Source of the DNA: Limnomonas spitsbergensis
Lineage: Eukaryota > Chlorophyta > Chlorophyceae > Chlamydomonadales
Assembly (NCBI GenBank): GCA_037349105.1
Contig: JAYJMM010000037.1
Span: 3,286,001-3,350,000 of the forward strand
Reading direction: 5' to 3'
DNA length: 64,000 nt
Both the position numbers and the translations under genes were made by a program. Positions 39,501 to 51,600 of this stretch are shown here, one piece after another (within the stretch, counting starts at the first letter, position 1; every line of letters begins with the position of its first letter). The notes beneath the pieces are model-generated. The model was given only the letters and a program-made list of their open reading frames with translations, did not search any database and was not told the DNA's origin.

Positions 39501-42500
39501 GCAGGGACTGGGAAGGTGAAACAAATCGAATGTGGACTAAGCATCCATAGGGAGACATGGCGTCACGAAACAGACTAAGCCGTACTTGCTTTGGTTAATA
39601 AGATCTATTTGTTGGGGCCCCGGGAGTTTAATCCTTAAAGTGTGTAAACACAGCATCTGGGACAAAACGGCATTTTGGACCACAGTGCAGCCAGCTCTGG
39701 AGAAGAAAGAGCCAGCCGGCCGTATTCCGAACCAGTGCAGCCAGCCCTGTTGCCAGGGCAACCGGCCGTATTCTGCACCAGCCCTGAAAAAGAAAGAGCC
39801 AGCCGGCCGTATTCCGAACCAGTGCAGCCAGCCCTGTTGCCAGGGCAACCGGCCGTATTCTGCACCAGCCCTGAAAAAGAAAGAGCCAACCGGCCGTATT
39901 CCGAACCAGTGCAGCCAGCCCTGTTGCCAGGGCAACCGGCTGTATTCTGCACCAGCCCTGAAAAAGAAAGAGCCAACTGGCCGTTTTCCGAACCAGTGCA
40001 GCCAGCCCTGTTGCCAGGGCAACCGGCCGTATTCTGCACCAGCCCTGAAAAAGAAAGAGCCAACCGGCCGTATTCCGAACCAGTGCAGCCAGCCCTGTTG
40101 CCAGGGCAACCGGCCGTATTCTGCACCAGCCCTGAAAAAGAAAGAGCCAACCGGCCGTATTCCGAACCAGTGCAGCCAGCCCTGTTGCCAGGGCAACCGG
40201 CCGTATTCTGCACCAGCCCTGAAAAAGAAAGAGCCAACCGGCCGTATTCCGAACCAGTGCAGCCAGCCCTGTTGCCAGGGCAACCGGCCGTATTCTGCAC
40301 CAGGTCCCCGGCTGGTACCCATTGACTCAGTGGTGGCCACTAAGCAGCCTGTCAAGCAATGTCTGGTGCGCTCTACAACTGTGATTGCACCAGGTTGAAT
40401 CCACAGACACACACGACGGCACGATACAGCCACGTCTCATTCATTTTCATGGGTTTGAAAGAAAGTGTGAAGCTTCTTCTGAACATAAGCCTGCCACTCT
40501 GCCAGCCTACATACCTGCCGGGTCTGCTGGATCTTCCAGATCTTCTGATGATGCAACCTTTCTGGTCATACCGGCCGGTCTACATACCTGACAGATCTGC
40601 TGGATCTGCCTGATCTCACCCATGCTGACTCTATGATGCCCCTGTCTAGCTTCCACAGCCAGCGTACATATCTTCCGGATCTGCTGGATCTGCTGGATCT
40701 CCTTGATAATGCCCACCATATGGCTGCCTCTGCCCGCCTACAGATCTGCTGGATCTGCCGGATCTCATATATGGTACGACCAGTCTGGCTTCCACAGCCT
40801 GCCTACACATCTGCCATATCTGCTGGATGTGTTGGGTCTTGTTGATCATACCCCCGTATGGCTGCCCCTGCCGGCCTACAGATCTGCTGGATCTGCCGGA
40901 TCTCACCAATGGTGCGACCTGTCTGGCTGACCCTGCCTGCCTACATATCTGCCGGATCTGCTGGATCAGCCAGATCTTACCAATGATGCGACCTGTCTGG
41001 TCTCCCCTGCCGTGTCCGCCAGTGCTGCTAAGAGCCATGATACTGCCAGGGTGGCGTGCCTTGGGGGCCTGCCAGGAGATGCATGGGAAATAAAAGAGTA
41101 ATGCATGGCGCATGAAGGGTGATGTAGGGCGCAGAGGCCCCCTGGCCTGCCAGCAAACAGGGCACATGGAAGCGCGCACGAGGGCCAGGGTTCAGCATGC
41201 AGGAGTAGGGTCAAGCAGGTCAGAGGGGGGTTCGAGGGGTCAGGCCAGAGCAGGCTGTGACACGAAAACAAAGAACCAGGGAAAGCGCTCCCAGTAACAC
41301 GCACCTAGACACCCTTGACGAGGAAAAAATTTCATTGAAGCACGCTAACCACATCAAAGCTACGATGGCTCATCATGGCTACGATGCCTCAGCCTATAGC
41401 TTTTATCCCCAGCCTTAAGTCTCAGCCCATAGCTACGATGCCTCAACCTACCGGTAGCGAACCACATCATAGCGATGCCCAAGTCCTGTCTGTCCCCTTA
41501 CCTCTGTCGATATTACAGCGCTCACATGGGAATCCATATTGCAACCCAGGCTGACTGCATAATAGCGGTAGCTATGCCCTGCCCCCCAATCCCTGGCTAT
41601 ATCACACACCTTACCTGGTCATCTGTGATGCAACCCAAGTCTCGCTGAAGCGAGCTGACGCCATATAGCAATGCCTTAGGCCCCCAGTCCTGTCCCTGGC
41701 CTCCATCGATATCCTTCCCCCTCACCTGGTAATCTGTGATGTATCCAAAGTCCCGCTGAAGCACCTTGACATCATCATAGCAATGCCTCAGAACCCAAGC
41801 CCTGTCCCCGAAGCCCTGTCGATACCCTTAACCCTTACCTGGTAATCCGTGATGAATCCAAAGTTGCGCAGAGGCGACCTGACGCCATCATAGCAATTTC
41901 TTAGGCCCCAAGTCCTGTCGATATCCTACCTGGTAATCTGTGATGTATCCAAAGTCCCGCTGGAGCACGTTGACATCATAGTACCAATGCACCGGCATGG
42001 ACAGCGAGTCCGCAATCAGGATACTGCGGTGAACAAAGTGACACAGTGGGGACAATTACAGAGGTGCAAGTCGCTGGACTGGCTGCGGAGTAAGTTGCTG
42101 GCCTTTTTTTGTAGTTGTTCGTAACTGCTTTTCCAGCACGGAAAGCGAGTCTGGAATTAGGATCCTGCGGTGAACAAAGTGACATAGTGGGGGCAAATTA
42201 CAAGGGGAGCAAGTTGCCACTACTATTATTGTAGTAGTTCCGCCGGCACTATTATTGTAGTACTACGCCGGCATGGACAGCGGATGCGCAGTGAGGACAC
42301 TGCGGTAGACAATGGGACACAGTGAGGGCAAATTTCTTGGCGAGAAAGTCACTGGCCACTATTTTTTCAACTGTTGATTAATTATTACTATTGCACAGGC
42401 ATATACTGTCAGTCTGCAACCAGGACTCTGCAATTAGCGATTATTGACAGTGGGGGCAGATTGCAAGGGGGGCATGTCCCAGAGGATAGCCACTGTTTGT

Positions 42501-43866
42501 TTAGTTGTTAATTTAGTTGATAATTATTGCATGTGCATGGACGACCTGTTGGCTTTGAGGATGCTGCCATGGACATTGGGACACATTGAGGGGGTCTGAG
42601 GGAACTGGGCAAGTTGCTAAGAAGCAAGTTGCTAAGAGGCAAGTTGCTATGGAGCCAGTTGAAGTAAGTTGGAGCGAGTTTCTTGCTACTGCTTATTCTA
42701 CTTGCTGGTTAAAATGGACATGGACATCCAGTTGGCAACGAGGAGGCTGCGGTGGACAGAGAGACACAAGGGGGGCAAGGTGCACGAGTGCCTATGATTT
42801 ATCATATCGCTTAAGTAACACTTGATCTACATGACGGCCTGCGGCAAGGGGGTCTAGTGCAGCTAGCCCTGTTGCCTGGGCCGCCGGCTACGCTTTGGTC
42901 CAAGTTCGGTCCCTATCTACCCAGAGGTGGCTGCCCAGCGGCCTGCCAAAGGTGGTTTGGTGTGCACAACAGCATCATACGGAAAGTTTTTTATCCACAT
43001 ACAAAATATAATACCAGTATCTTCGTGTTTAATAGCTTGCATGAGGAAAGAATGGGGCATCCCTTCTCCGGCTGTGTCATTCACAATCCAGCCAAGCAAA
43101 GCATCTTGTGCTTCCATGCACACCGCTGTGAAGCCCCCTGTGGTAGGTTCAGGGTAAACCCTATACCCTAAACCCACATCAGACACTGTCTATCTCCTGA
43201 ACAAGGCTGCACTAAGAGTTCTGGCCATGAGCCCTTCCACTCAGTCTAGGCCTCAGCATATGAAACGATATTCGCGGTTGACCGGCTCATCCCTCATGAG
43301 TCAAAAGTCTAAAACAGCCCAGGGTTATGCGTCATGGCCTGTGCCTTTCCACAGGGTCGACTACCACATGGCCATACAGTCATACAGCTCAATCAGTCAG
43401 TCATGTGGTGCATAATCCCACTGCTATGCAGGCTGCCTAAGCTACAATTGAGCGACATGAAGGCCTGCGGCGAGGGGTGCCTGATCAAGTATGCCTTGCT
43501 GCTATTCTCGGCTGCATGGGGCGTCAGCATGTCTCATAGGCAGTTGTCACATGCTGGCGTGGGGCATGATGTAATGCGCTCGTACCCCCAGAGGCAGCCT
43601 CGCAGACGGTCCAGAGCGCCAGCGTTCAAAGACGTGGTCATTTCCGTGGTGGGCTGAGGGGTAACTGAGGCGGCAGGGGTGCGCGCTTGAGAGGCACGGG
43701 CGCAGCTAGTGGTGATGGATGCGAAGTGGAAACGCAGCAGGTGAGGATCCTGACTGGGGCAGATGCTGTTGCTACTGCTGCTGCTGCTGCTGTTCGTAGA
43801 TGCCTTGGTCCTGCTCACGGAGGACAAAGATCTTGCGCCGCTGCGAGTTGTGAATGCGACCTGCAT
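33459..43866 (-). CDS. divergent ADP-ribosylglycohydrolase (DraG/crystallin-J1 family), 12 exons
   Basis: Exons: 43866-43586, 42023-41930, 41068-40981, 38876-38738, 37410-37354, 37163-37037, 36792-36676, 35875-35801, 35433-35366, 35083-35013, 34219-34078, and last exon 33683-33620. All junctions are GT-AG and in phase: 1323 nt, 440 residues. Residues 1-85 are Ser/Arg/Ala/Thr-rich with few acids, a likely organelle transit peptide. The domain starts LDRLRGCLWGILIADSLSMP (family: RxxGxxxGxxxGDAxGxP) and continues through VHWYYD, HYHQGMKAGENTLNA and TNTNVGGENCHRGAALGALM. The family's metal-binding DDT and DTDTN aspartates are replaced (GENT; GGENCHRGA), so classical Mg-dependent ADP-ribose hydrolysis is doubtful. 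A second copy of the last exon lies at 33528-33459 and would end the protein in KQEL. Introns are full of copied exon edges. Confidence 0.88.
34240..34745 (-). repeat. 60-bp array made from the 5' edge of exon 11
   Basis: Nine units in all, counting the functional exon edge at 34219. Each contains the pyrimidine tract, the CAG acceptor and the first codons (DSFEKAVLTN) of the exon carrying the GGENCHRGA motif. The array is open on the minus strand and would encode a 20-residue repeat if read through. Confidence 0.9.
35450..35675 (+). repeat. GGGTTCAGGGCAGG-type tandem repeat in an intron
   Basis: Degenerate G-rich repeat related to GGGTTCAGGG and GGGTTTAGG. A short purer stretch lies at 35260-35280. 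Confidence 0.7.
36230..36645 (-). repeat. copies of the donor edge of exon 7
   Basis: Three clear and one weak copy (about 36590, 36475, 36380, 36240) of the segment spanning the end of exon 7 and its donor (minus: AAGCTGGC..GGCTTTGCCGAG/GTGAGGG). Each is followed by the dispersed GTAGCTGAA motif. Confidence 0.7.
36890..37036 (-). repeat. two copies of the donor edge of exon 6
   Basis: About 75-bp units, each containing CACTTCTCACCA-A(n)-CCGC/CGC around the donor GTGAGAAG. The one nearest the exon is functional. Confidence 0.65.
37797..37848 (-). repeat. SINE-like 3' tail, minus orientation
   Basis: Reads on the minus strand as AATCCACGCCTCAGGGTGTA then ATTTATTTATTTATT. Related tails on the plus strand are at 53918-53962 and 62176-62227. 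Confidence 0.5.
37990..38700 (-). repeat. copies of the 3' edge of exon 4
   Basis: Copies at about 38603-38690, 38385-38485, 38270-38325 and 37990-38060 of the segment encoding HYHQGMKAGENTLNALCARL plus the donor region. The first is close to intact; the others carry stops and indels. Confidence 0.85.
38950..39625 (-). repeat. copies of the 5' edge of exon 4
   Basis: At least six copies (about 38955, 39065, 39255, 39356, 39470, 39580) of the acceptor plus GDVINHGKHEFW coding start. Similarity falls with distance from the exon. Confidence 0.85.
39734..40300 (+). repeat. 87-bp intronic tandem repeat, seven units
   Basis: Unit contains AGTGCAGCCAGCCCTGTTGC and GGGCAACCGGCCGTATTC. GCCCTG-TTGC-CAGGGC inside it is a perfect hairpin. 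The first unit (from 39684) is shortened. It lies in intron 3 of the ADP-ribosylglycohydrolase-like gene; the long open frames across it are period artefacts. Confidence 0.9.
40520..40980 (-). repeat. copies of the donor edge of exon 3
   Basis: Six or seven 65-85-bp copies of the end of exon 3 (minus: GACAGGTCGCATCATTG/GTAAG) with the following intron sequence CCAGCAGATCCGGCAGAT. The copy nearest the exon is almost exact. Confidence 0.8.
41320..41897 (-). repeat. copies of the donor edge of exon 2
   Basis: Copies at about 41838-41897, 41727-41790, 41617-41672 and weak ones near 41509 and 41330, each holding the coding end LQRDFGYITDYQ region followed by GTA/GTAAG. Confidence 0.85.
42130..42775 (-). 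repeat. copies of the acceptor edge of exon 2
   Basis: Five copies (about 42130, 42270, 42400, 42535, 42715) of the segment spanning TCACTTTGTTCACCGCAG and the first codons ILIADSLSMP, progressively decayed. Confidence 0.8.
42836..42975 (+). repeat. dispersed intronic element, best copy
   Basis: A 140-bp segment (CTGCGGCAAGGGGG... AGGTGGCTGCCCAGCGGCC ...GGTGTGCACA) with partial relatives at 33915-34030, 35935-36200, 43460-43540, 47545-47640, 47945-48000 and 63770-63910. Non-coding and probably transposable. Confidence 0.45.
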
Positions 43867-45642
43867 CGGGGCGGTGTTAAAAGTTGTGTCACCCTCTTCA
43901 ATGCAGTGCCTATCACACAGTGATTGATCGCGTGGCCAGGGTTGATTCGGCGACACACCTACCTGTCGAGTCCGGTTCGCAAAGTGTACGAAAAACACAA
44001 CTTTGCCGTACAGAGAGACCTCTCCTCCTGCAATCGAGGTTGCATGCACCTAGGAAACGGACAGGGCAGCGATCTAAGTTGCATGTAACCGTGTATGAGA
44101 TATCTGATCCCCTGAGTCCAGATTTCTGATAATTGAGGAGGTGACCGGTCAGTTGCAGAGCCTGGCGTCGGTAAAGGAGAACTCAGGGCCGATATCGCAT
44201 CTTCGCAGCGGAGTGTGAAGAACGTGTCATTTCATCAAGTAACCATCCAGCGCCAAGCCCGACCTCTTTTGGCTATAACGCTTCGAGGACAGCATCATTC
44301 CTGCAGAGCCCTTTTTGTTTTTTGAAATTTGGGCCTGGTTTGGTGGGATCGGCTGGCCTTTATAATCCCCTGTCGACTACTATCATAAGTCCCAGCGGAA
44401 AGCAAGAAGAAGCCAGATCTGCTTCGAAGAGGCTCGTCGCCCACGATCCCTATTTCTCTCCTCTCCGTCTCCACCCCCCTGCGACTTCTCCGGGCCTTTC
44501 CCTCGAGCAAGTAGACAAACGAATTAAAACAAGCTTACAATCCTCGACCGTCATCAAGTCGCGGATCCAGCTTCAGAGCTGTAGCATCCGCAGCCGTTAA
44601 CGAGGCGAGCCCATCGTCATGAGGATCGCTGATTCGAAGGCATCCGAGGGCAGCATCACAACCACACCCGATGATCTGGTCAAGGGAGGCAAGGTGTGCC
44701 CTCGGGAGGTGCTCCCGGGCTGGATGCGCCCCACACATGGCATGGAGTCCATGGGGTTTCAGGGGAGATAGAGAGTGGGCTAGAGGATTCGAGACCACTT
44801 ATCTGAGCCAGCATGCATACATGTCAATGTGCATCACTCACAAAGGACGCCCTCAAAGAGCATGACGCCGCATGGGAGGTCAACATGGAAGCATGGGGCA
44901 TGGTATGCACCTGCGGAAGGAGGGTTCCAGCAGTGTGCAGAGTCATGGCCACCTGTCAGGTCAATACCAGTTTGCATGCATGAGAGGCTGGGACATGGTC
45001 AAAGCTTAGGGCAAGAACAGGCAGCATGTATGGGAAGCTGGGACCTAAGCATGGAGAAATATAAGGACTCGCCGATCAACCAGTCGACACGCCAATTACC
45101 AGCTGTTGAGTTGCATGCAGGTTGCATTATATTTCATGTAGTTAGAATTGAGTGACTGTTCACATGTGTCAGCATGAAATGTAGCAGAGCTAAGTTTGAG
45201 ACAAAAATGCATGCACCTAATACTTTTTTTAATTTAGCTCTGCTAGACCCCATGCATGGATTTTGCCCGCCAGGGGGTCATGCCTGCAATCTCCTGCCCT
45301 TTATTTAGCATGCTGCGGATTCTTTTGCTGGCGGTGATCAATTGGTGATCAAAAGTGGGGAGAGTACTCCGCAAGCGCCTCTGGATATCCCCGGTATTAT
45401 CTCCGAGCTGGAATCTTAGCAATCCCTATCATCCCCGCTTCACGCACTGGCACAATGTGTTCAAATTCAAAATTATGTTACAGTACCGAACAGGAAAACG
45501 ATCCTCCATGCCCCTCGCAATGTCCCTGCGCGCATCCCTGCGCCTCCATGCAAACCTTCTGCTCGTCCGCCATGCAAACCTCTGCCCTCTCTTTCCATGC
45601 CAGCAAGGCTCCCCTACACGATTCCCCTCCCTCCCCCCCCAG
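43867..45642. promoter_or_regulatory. divergent intergenic region and unidentified first exon(s) of the myosin gene
   Basis: Lies between the start of the minus-strand ADP-ribosylglycohydrolase-like gene and the first recognised myosin exon. A TATA-like CTTTATAATC occurs at 44357-44366 on the plus strand. No coding exon with myosin similarity was found, so the start codon of the myosin gene is unplaced. The stretch 45355-45642 is open in the frame of the first exon but has no conserved content. Confidence 0.35.
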
Positions 45643-48600
45643 GTGTGGGTCTGTGTGGACGACCAGTCGTGGCAGGCCGCGGAGCTCCGGGGCACCTCTG
45701 ACGGCACTGCGACGACAGCTGTGGTGCTGGAGAGCAACGGACGCACGGTCAATGTGGACTCCTTGATGGTGGCCAATGCTAATCCCAAGCTGCAGGTCAG
45801 AGGGGTGCATGAGTGCTGGGGGATGGGGGATGGGTGCTGGGGGCAGGGTGCATGGGTGCTGGCGTGCTGGGGGCCGGGCAGGAACAGGCCACTGGTGCGC
45901 GTTCACCTGCCTGGAAAGTAGGGGCCATGGGACAGTCCCTGCCGCTCGAGGCGAGGTTGTGTCCCTTTCCAGTGAACGCCTTCTTTTGCTTGTGTTCAAA
46001 TTGTGAACGAGCCTCCCGCCGATGGAACGAAGCATCCAAATTGAGGACGACCTTCTGGGCCAGGTAATGAAGTATTGACGACGTAAAGCTCCGATGGGGG
46101 CTGACGGCTCTGCATGTCTTAATTTCAGCGCACACGATGCACAGCTTTGGCCGGCTACCCAGCAGCTGCCAAAGGGCAGATGGGGACCCAACCTAGCAGG
46201 GTGATGAGCTGGTTGTCCGAGCAACCAGTCGTCTTGCTGCATTAGGCCCCCAAGCCTCCCAAAGCTGTCAGCCGTGATGTAGCTGAATTGTGGCTGAAGC
46301 ACCTACTATGTACACAATGCTCCCTGATTCCCCTCCTGCCACGAGCCCACTTTCCCTGCCCCCAGACCCTAAAATTTTCAACCTTAACCCTGAACACTTC
46401 ACCTTGAACCTGAACTCTTACTTTTCACCCTTTACCCTGAAACCCAAACACTATGCACTCCACCATGTTCCCCACATGCAGGAGGGCATCCCCGACCTGA
46501 CGCACCTGTCGTACCTCAATGAGCCGGGCATCCTGTACAACCTGCAGTACAGATACGGCGGCGACCAGATCTACACGCTGGCAGGCCCGGTGCTGATTGC
46601 CCTCAACCCGTGCAAAGCGTTGCCGTTGTACACCAGAGAGGTGGCCAATGCATACAAGGGTGAGAGGGGGGGGGGAGGTGGAGGTAGGGAAAAGGGCTAG
46701 CTGTACCCGGTGAAGGGGGAGAAAGGGGGGGGAAGGGGGCACCAGGTGGAGGGCCAATGCATACAGGGGTGAGAGGGGGGGGGGAGGGGGAGGTAGGGAA
46801 AAGGGCTAGCTGTACCCGGTGAAGGGGGAGAAAGGGGGGGGAAGGGGGCACCAGGTGGAGGGCCAATGCATACACGGGTGAGAGGGGGGGCAAAGTGGAG
46901 GGGGGAAGGCGGACCACGTTAAGGGGGTGAAGGGGGGGGGAGGCGTACCACATTAAGGGGGGGGAGGGGTGGGGGAAGGGTGGGAAGGCACACCAGGTGG
47001 AGGTGGCCAGTGCATACAAGGGTGAGAGGTTGTAAAGTGGTGGTGGGGAGGTGTACCACGTTAAGGGGGGGAAGGGGGGGGGAGGCGTACCACAATAAGG
47101 GGGGTAGGGGGGGGGAAGGGTGGGAAGGCACACCAGGTGGAGGTGGCCAGTGCATACAAGGGTGAGAGGTTGTTAAGTGGTGGTGGGGAGGCGTACCACG
47201 TTAAGGGGGGGGGAGGGGGAGGATGGGGTGGGAAGACGCACCAGGTGGAGGTGGCCAATGCATACAAGGGTGAGAGGGGGGGGAGGTGGAGGGGGAAAAA
47301 AGGGGCTAGGTGTACCAGATGAAGGGGGGGAAGGCGCACCAGGTGGAGGGGGGCTAGGCGGTGGAGCACATGGCGCTGGGTTGGTGTACATTGGGCGCAC
47401 TTGGCCTGATGTATGTGAGGGTTGGAGTGTGGAAGTGCGAGGATGTGTGGGGTGTATGAAGAGGGGTGTGTGGGGGCAACGTCGTGAGCCGGTTCACGGC
47501 GAGCGTACTATGCATTGCCAATCCCAACATGAATGGGAATATGTCGGCCGCTGGCTTGGTGCGGTCACGGTGAGACCTCACTGGCCCCCAGTGGTGGCTG
47601 CCCAGCAGCTCTGCAAACGGTGGCCTCATTGGCACTACAATTGCACATTTGCAAACGATTGCCTGATTTGCACTACAGATATGACCAGCGAAGGCCCTGC
47701 CTGGGCTTGTTGCTGGCATCAGCATACAAAAGTGAACACTACCCGATCCTGCCTAGGGCGTGCTTACCTACATCTACCCACTCACCTTATTCAGCCTCAT
47801 AAACCAATGGTACCAATGGTGTGGATGAAGGCAGCCACCTGTTCCGTAGAGCACTGGTTGGGCTACCATCTGACGCACACACTGGTTCGGCCACGTTGTG
47901 ACGCACACACTGCCCATCTTAACTTTCATCAATACATAGCTTTGGTCCCTGGCTGTAGGCCGCTTGGCCCAGCAGTGGCTGCCTATCAGTCCCCGGAAGG
48001 GTGCCGGCAGGGGACACCGTGCATGGACACTGGGCTTAGCCACACACACACCTCTAAATGCGTGGTGGATGACCCTGTCTCATGCTTTCCTCCCTCGTTG
48101 ACAACAGTGGCGGAAGTGGACACTGTGCATGTCCTGCATGGCCACATGTACACCTCGTGGCCTCCATCTGCATGGTGGACCACTCTTGACTCATGCTCTT
48201 CCCACCTCCCTCCTTTGTTGACGACAGTGGCGGCGGTGGACACCGTGCATGGCCTGGAGCCGCACATATACCTCGTGGCGGCCAACGCCTACAGGAAGAT
48301 GCTCCGCGAGAAGAGTAGCCAAAGCCTGATAGTCAACGGTGGGGCGGCCATCATGTTGACTTGTAGCTGTAAAGGCTGATCCATTGGCTTAAAGTGTAAT
48401 TTATAAGGAAATAAAGTTGGGATAAGAATAGCCAGAGCCTGATGGACAATGGTGTGCTGGTTGTGGTTTAGCTGAATTGTAGGTGTTAAGCCTTGACCCT
48501 AAACCATTGACCCAACTGTGGGAGTAGCCAGAGCCAGATCGTCAATGGTGTGCTGGTTGTGGTTAAGCTGAATTGTAGGTTTAAATCCTTGACCCTACAC

Positions 48601-51600
48601 CATTGACCCAAGTATGGGATAAGAGTAACCTGGTCCTGATAGCCAATGGTGCGCTGGTTGTGGTTAAGCTGGATTAGGTGTAAACCCTTGACCCTAAACC
48701 CTTGACTCAACTGTGGAATAAAAGAAACCCGGTCCTGATAGTGAATGGTGTGATGTCGTGGTGTAGCTGAATTTATGTGTAAACCTTGCCTCCAAACCCC
48801 GCTGTGGGATAAGAGCAGCCAGATCCTGGTAGTCAATGCTGATCTGGTTATGGTGAAGCTGAATCGTAGCTGTGAACCCTACATTGTAGCTGTGAACCTT
48901 AACGACTAGTTCCAGATGTGCCAGGGAAGCTTCATTAGCTTGTGGGAGGGCCAGTCTGCATCCCTACAATTTCATGACACCCCCCTTTCGCATCCCTTGG
49001 CTTAGCACCTAGCACTGGCTTGATCCCTGCGCATTTCCTCATGAAACCCTAATTTCGCTGGGGGGGGGCCTGTTTGTGCGAGGGTGGCTACCCCCCCAGC
49101 TTCCCATGCAATCCTAATTTCGCTGGGGGGGCGCCTTTTTTGTGCGGGGTGGCTACCTCCCCAGCGAAGCTGGGGGGAGGGGGCTATAGTGCCTTGATTA
49201 TCCGGATTTATATTCTGGCTCCTAACCAGGGCCCTACAATGGGTCTATGATCTGACCAGGTTCGCCTGACTCTTATTTTCCCTTTCAAGTCCTTTAAGTC
49301 CTACCTTATGCGTCTGCCCTCCCCCCCGGGATCATTCTCCAGGCGAGTCTGGAGCCGGGAAGACAGAAACCACCAAGAAGGCGATGCAGTACTTTGCCAC
49401 GCTGGCAGGCGGTACGGGTGTGGAGGATCAGGTGTTGGAGGTGAGCATGGCGGTGACAGTGTGGATGCAGCATGGGGGCCCATGCTGAATTGTTTCCTCA
49501 ACCTTCAAGACTTCCTGCAGGGTGCATGTAGGCCATGATGTAGCTGAATTGAAGCTGAATTGTAGCCGAAGCACGCATAACATAAGTCAGGCTTTATTTC
49601 ACCCTTGTTTTGTTATGCAAATTACCTCTGGTACCACACTCAATTACATTGGCCTAAGGGAGCCTCGTCGCGTGCTCAGGCCCCAATGGGAACTATCACA
49701 AGCCACGCCCCATTTCCTATAAGCGTATTGTGTATCAATCTATAGTACCGCACTGATATTTTATTTTCTATGTAATTATCCACCGGCAGTACCGTACTGG
49801 TTTCGATGTATCTGTGTATGTATCCATCTTTGGCACTGCACTGGTATTGATGTATCTTCTGTGCCTTTATCAGAAAGAAATTAAGAATTTTAGTCCATAA
49901 AGTACCCTGAGCAAATCAAATATAAAGGACTAATCTATTTACTTATTTCACCCACCGCCCTGACGCGCAGACCAACCCTGTGCTGGAGGCGTTTGGAAAC
50001 GCAAAGACTCTGCGCAACCACAACAGCAGTCGGTTTGGGAAGCTGATCCAGATTCACTTCAACCAGTCCAACCGGATCTGCGGCGCACGCATCAAGACGT
50101 ACCTGCTGGAGAAGTCCAGGTACACTTAAACCCTTAACCCTAAACCCTAAACCTGCTCGAGAAGTCCAGGTACAGTTAAACCCTGGTTCAGTGGCTGGTA
50201 CATTCTGTATGTGCGAGCTGCACAATGCGTTTGCGCAATGAGCCAGCCTTTCAAAGTACCTCTTGGGTGCAGCCCAAGTGCAGTGCAGTTTGACCCTGGT
50301 TGAACGGCTGGCTCATGCTGCACACATGCGGAATCATACATGTGAGGAACAAGCCAGCTGTTGAAACGCCTTTTGGGAGAAGTCCAGTTGCAGTCCAGCC
50401 TGCCCGTCAGGGTCATGCATCACCTGCTGGTGCAGCCCTCCTTCCACATCTTCTCAGCCCCCCCCCCCTCTCCCTCCACTCGTGCCACTCCTCTCTCCTT
50501 ACCTGCCTGCTTGTTTAGGTTGTGCATCAGCCGCAGGGCGAGCGCTCCTAACCCATGTTTTATGCCCCCTCCCCCTCCCGCCTTTTTCGACCTGTGCCCC
50601 CCCCTTCTCTCCCCGCTTCCCTGCCTTCCACCTGCCTGCCTTCTCGCCCTTATCTGAATGTCCGCCCCCCCCCTCCACCCACCCACCCACCCACCCACAC
50701 CCATTTCCCGGTCTACCTGCTTGTCAGGGTTGTGCACCTGCTGCAGAATTAGCGCTTCTGCCTCATATTGTGTGCCCCCTCCATCGCCCGCCTCCCCCCA
50801 CCCGTGCTCCCACCCTCTCCCCGCCTGCCTGCCTGTTAGGGTTGTGCACCTGCTGCAGAATTAGCGCTCCTACCTCATATCGTGTGCCTCCTCCCTCGCC
50901 CACCTCCCCCCACCCGTGCTCCTCCTCTCTCCCTGCCTGCCTGCCTGTTAGGGTTGTGCACCAGCTGCAGGGTAAGCGCTCCTTCCCCATGTTTTATCCC
51001 CCCTTCCTCTCCCACCTCCCCCCACCCGTCCCCCCCCCCCCCCTCTCTCCATCCGCCTGTCTGCCAGCTTGTCAGGGTTGTGCACCAGCTGCAGGGTAAG
51101 CGCTCCTACCCCACCTTTTAGGCCCCCTTCCCTTCCATCTCACGCCTCCCCCCACCCGTGCCCTCCCCCCCCTCTCTCCCTGCCTGCCTGCTTGTCAGGG
51201 TTGTGCACCAGCTGCAGGGTGAGCGCTCCTACCACATCTTCTACCAGCTCATTCGGGGCGCCAACGATGCAGAGCGTGAAGCCATGCGCCTGCCCTCGGA
51301 GCCCCTCGAGTTCAGATACCTGTCCAGAAGCGGGTGCACGGTGGGTGGATTTATTGCAGTGCTGCTCAGCCGCAACTGGGCTATATTGTGGCTTAAAGGG
51401 GGGAGGGGGAGGCCATGTGCCTATACCCTGGGCGCCTGCTGAGTTCGTTTTGAGCCCGTTTGTTTAAATTACGAACCGTTTGAATCTGCCCACCGGCAGA
51501 CCATTGAGGGCGTGGACGACTGCGAGGAGTTTGCGGCCGTACGGCGCGCCATGCTGGACGTGGGCATCGGGCACGAAGCGCAGGCTTCCCTGTTCCAGAC

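Noticed and set aside
39537..40433. 298- and 270-codon open frames over the 87-bp repeat
   Set aside because: They consist only of repeat translation and lie inside an intron of the ADP-ribosylglycohydrolase-like gene.
44535..44798. Minus-strand open frame as a first exon of the ADP-ribosylglycohydrolase-like gene
   Set aside because: The exon at 43586-43866 already has an ATG, a transit-peptide-like start and a correct phase. The further frame has no supporting donor or similarity.
47177..48379. 400-codon open frame on the plus strand
   Set aside because: It overlaps a true myosin exon only by chance at its end and is otherwise G-rich repeat and non-conserved intron sequence.
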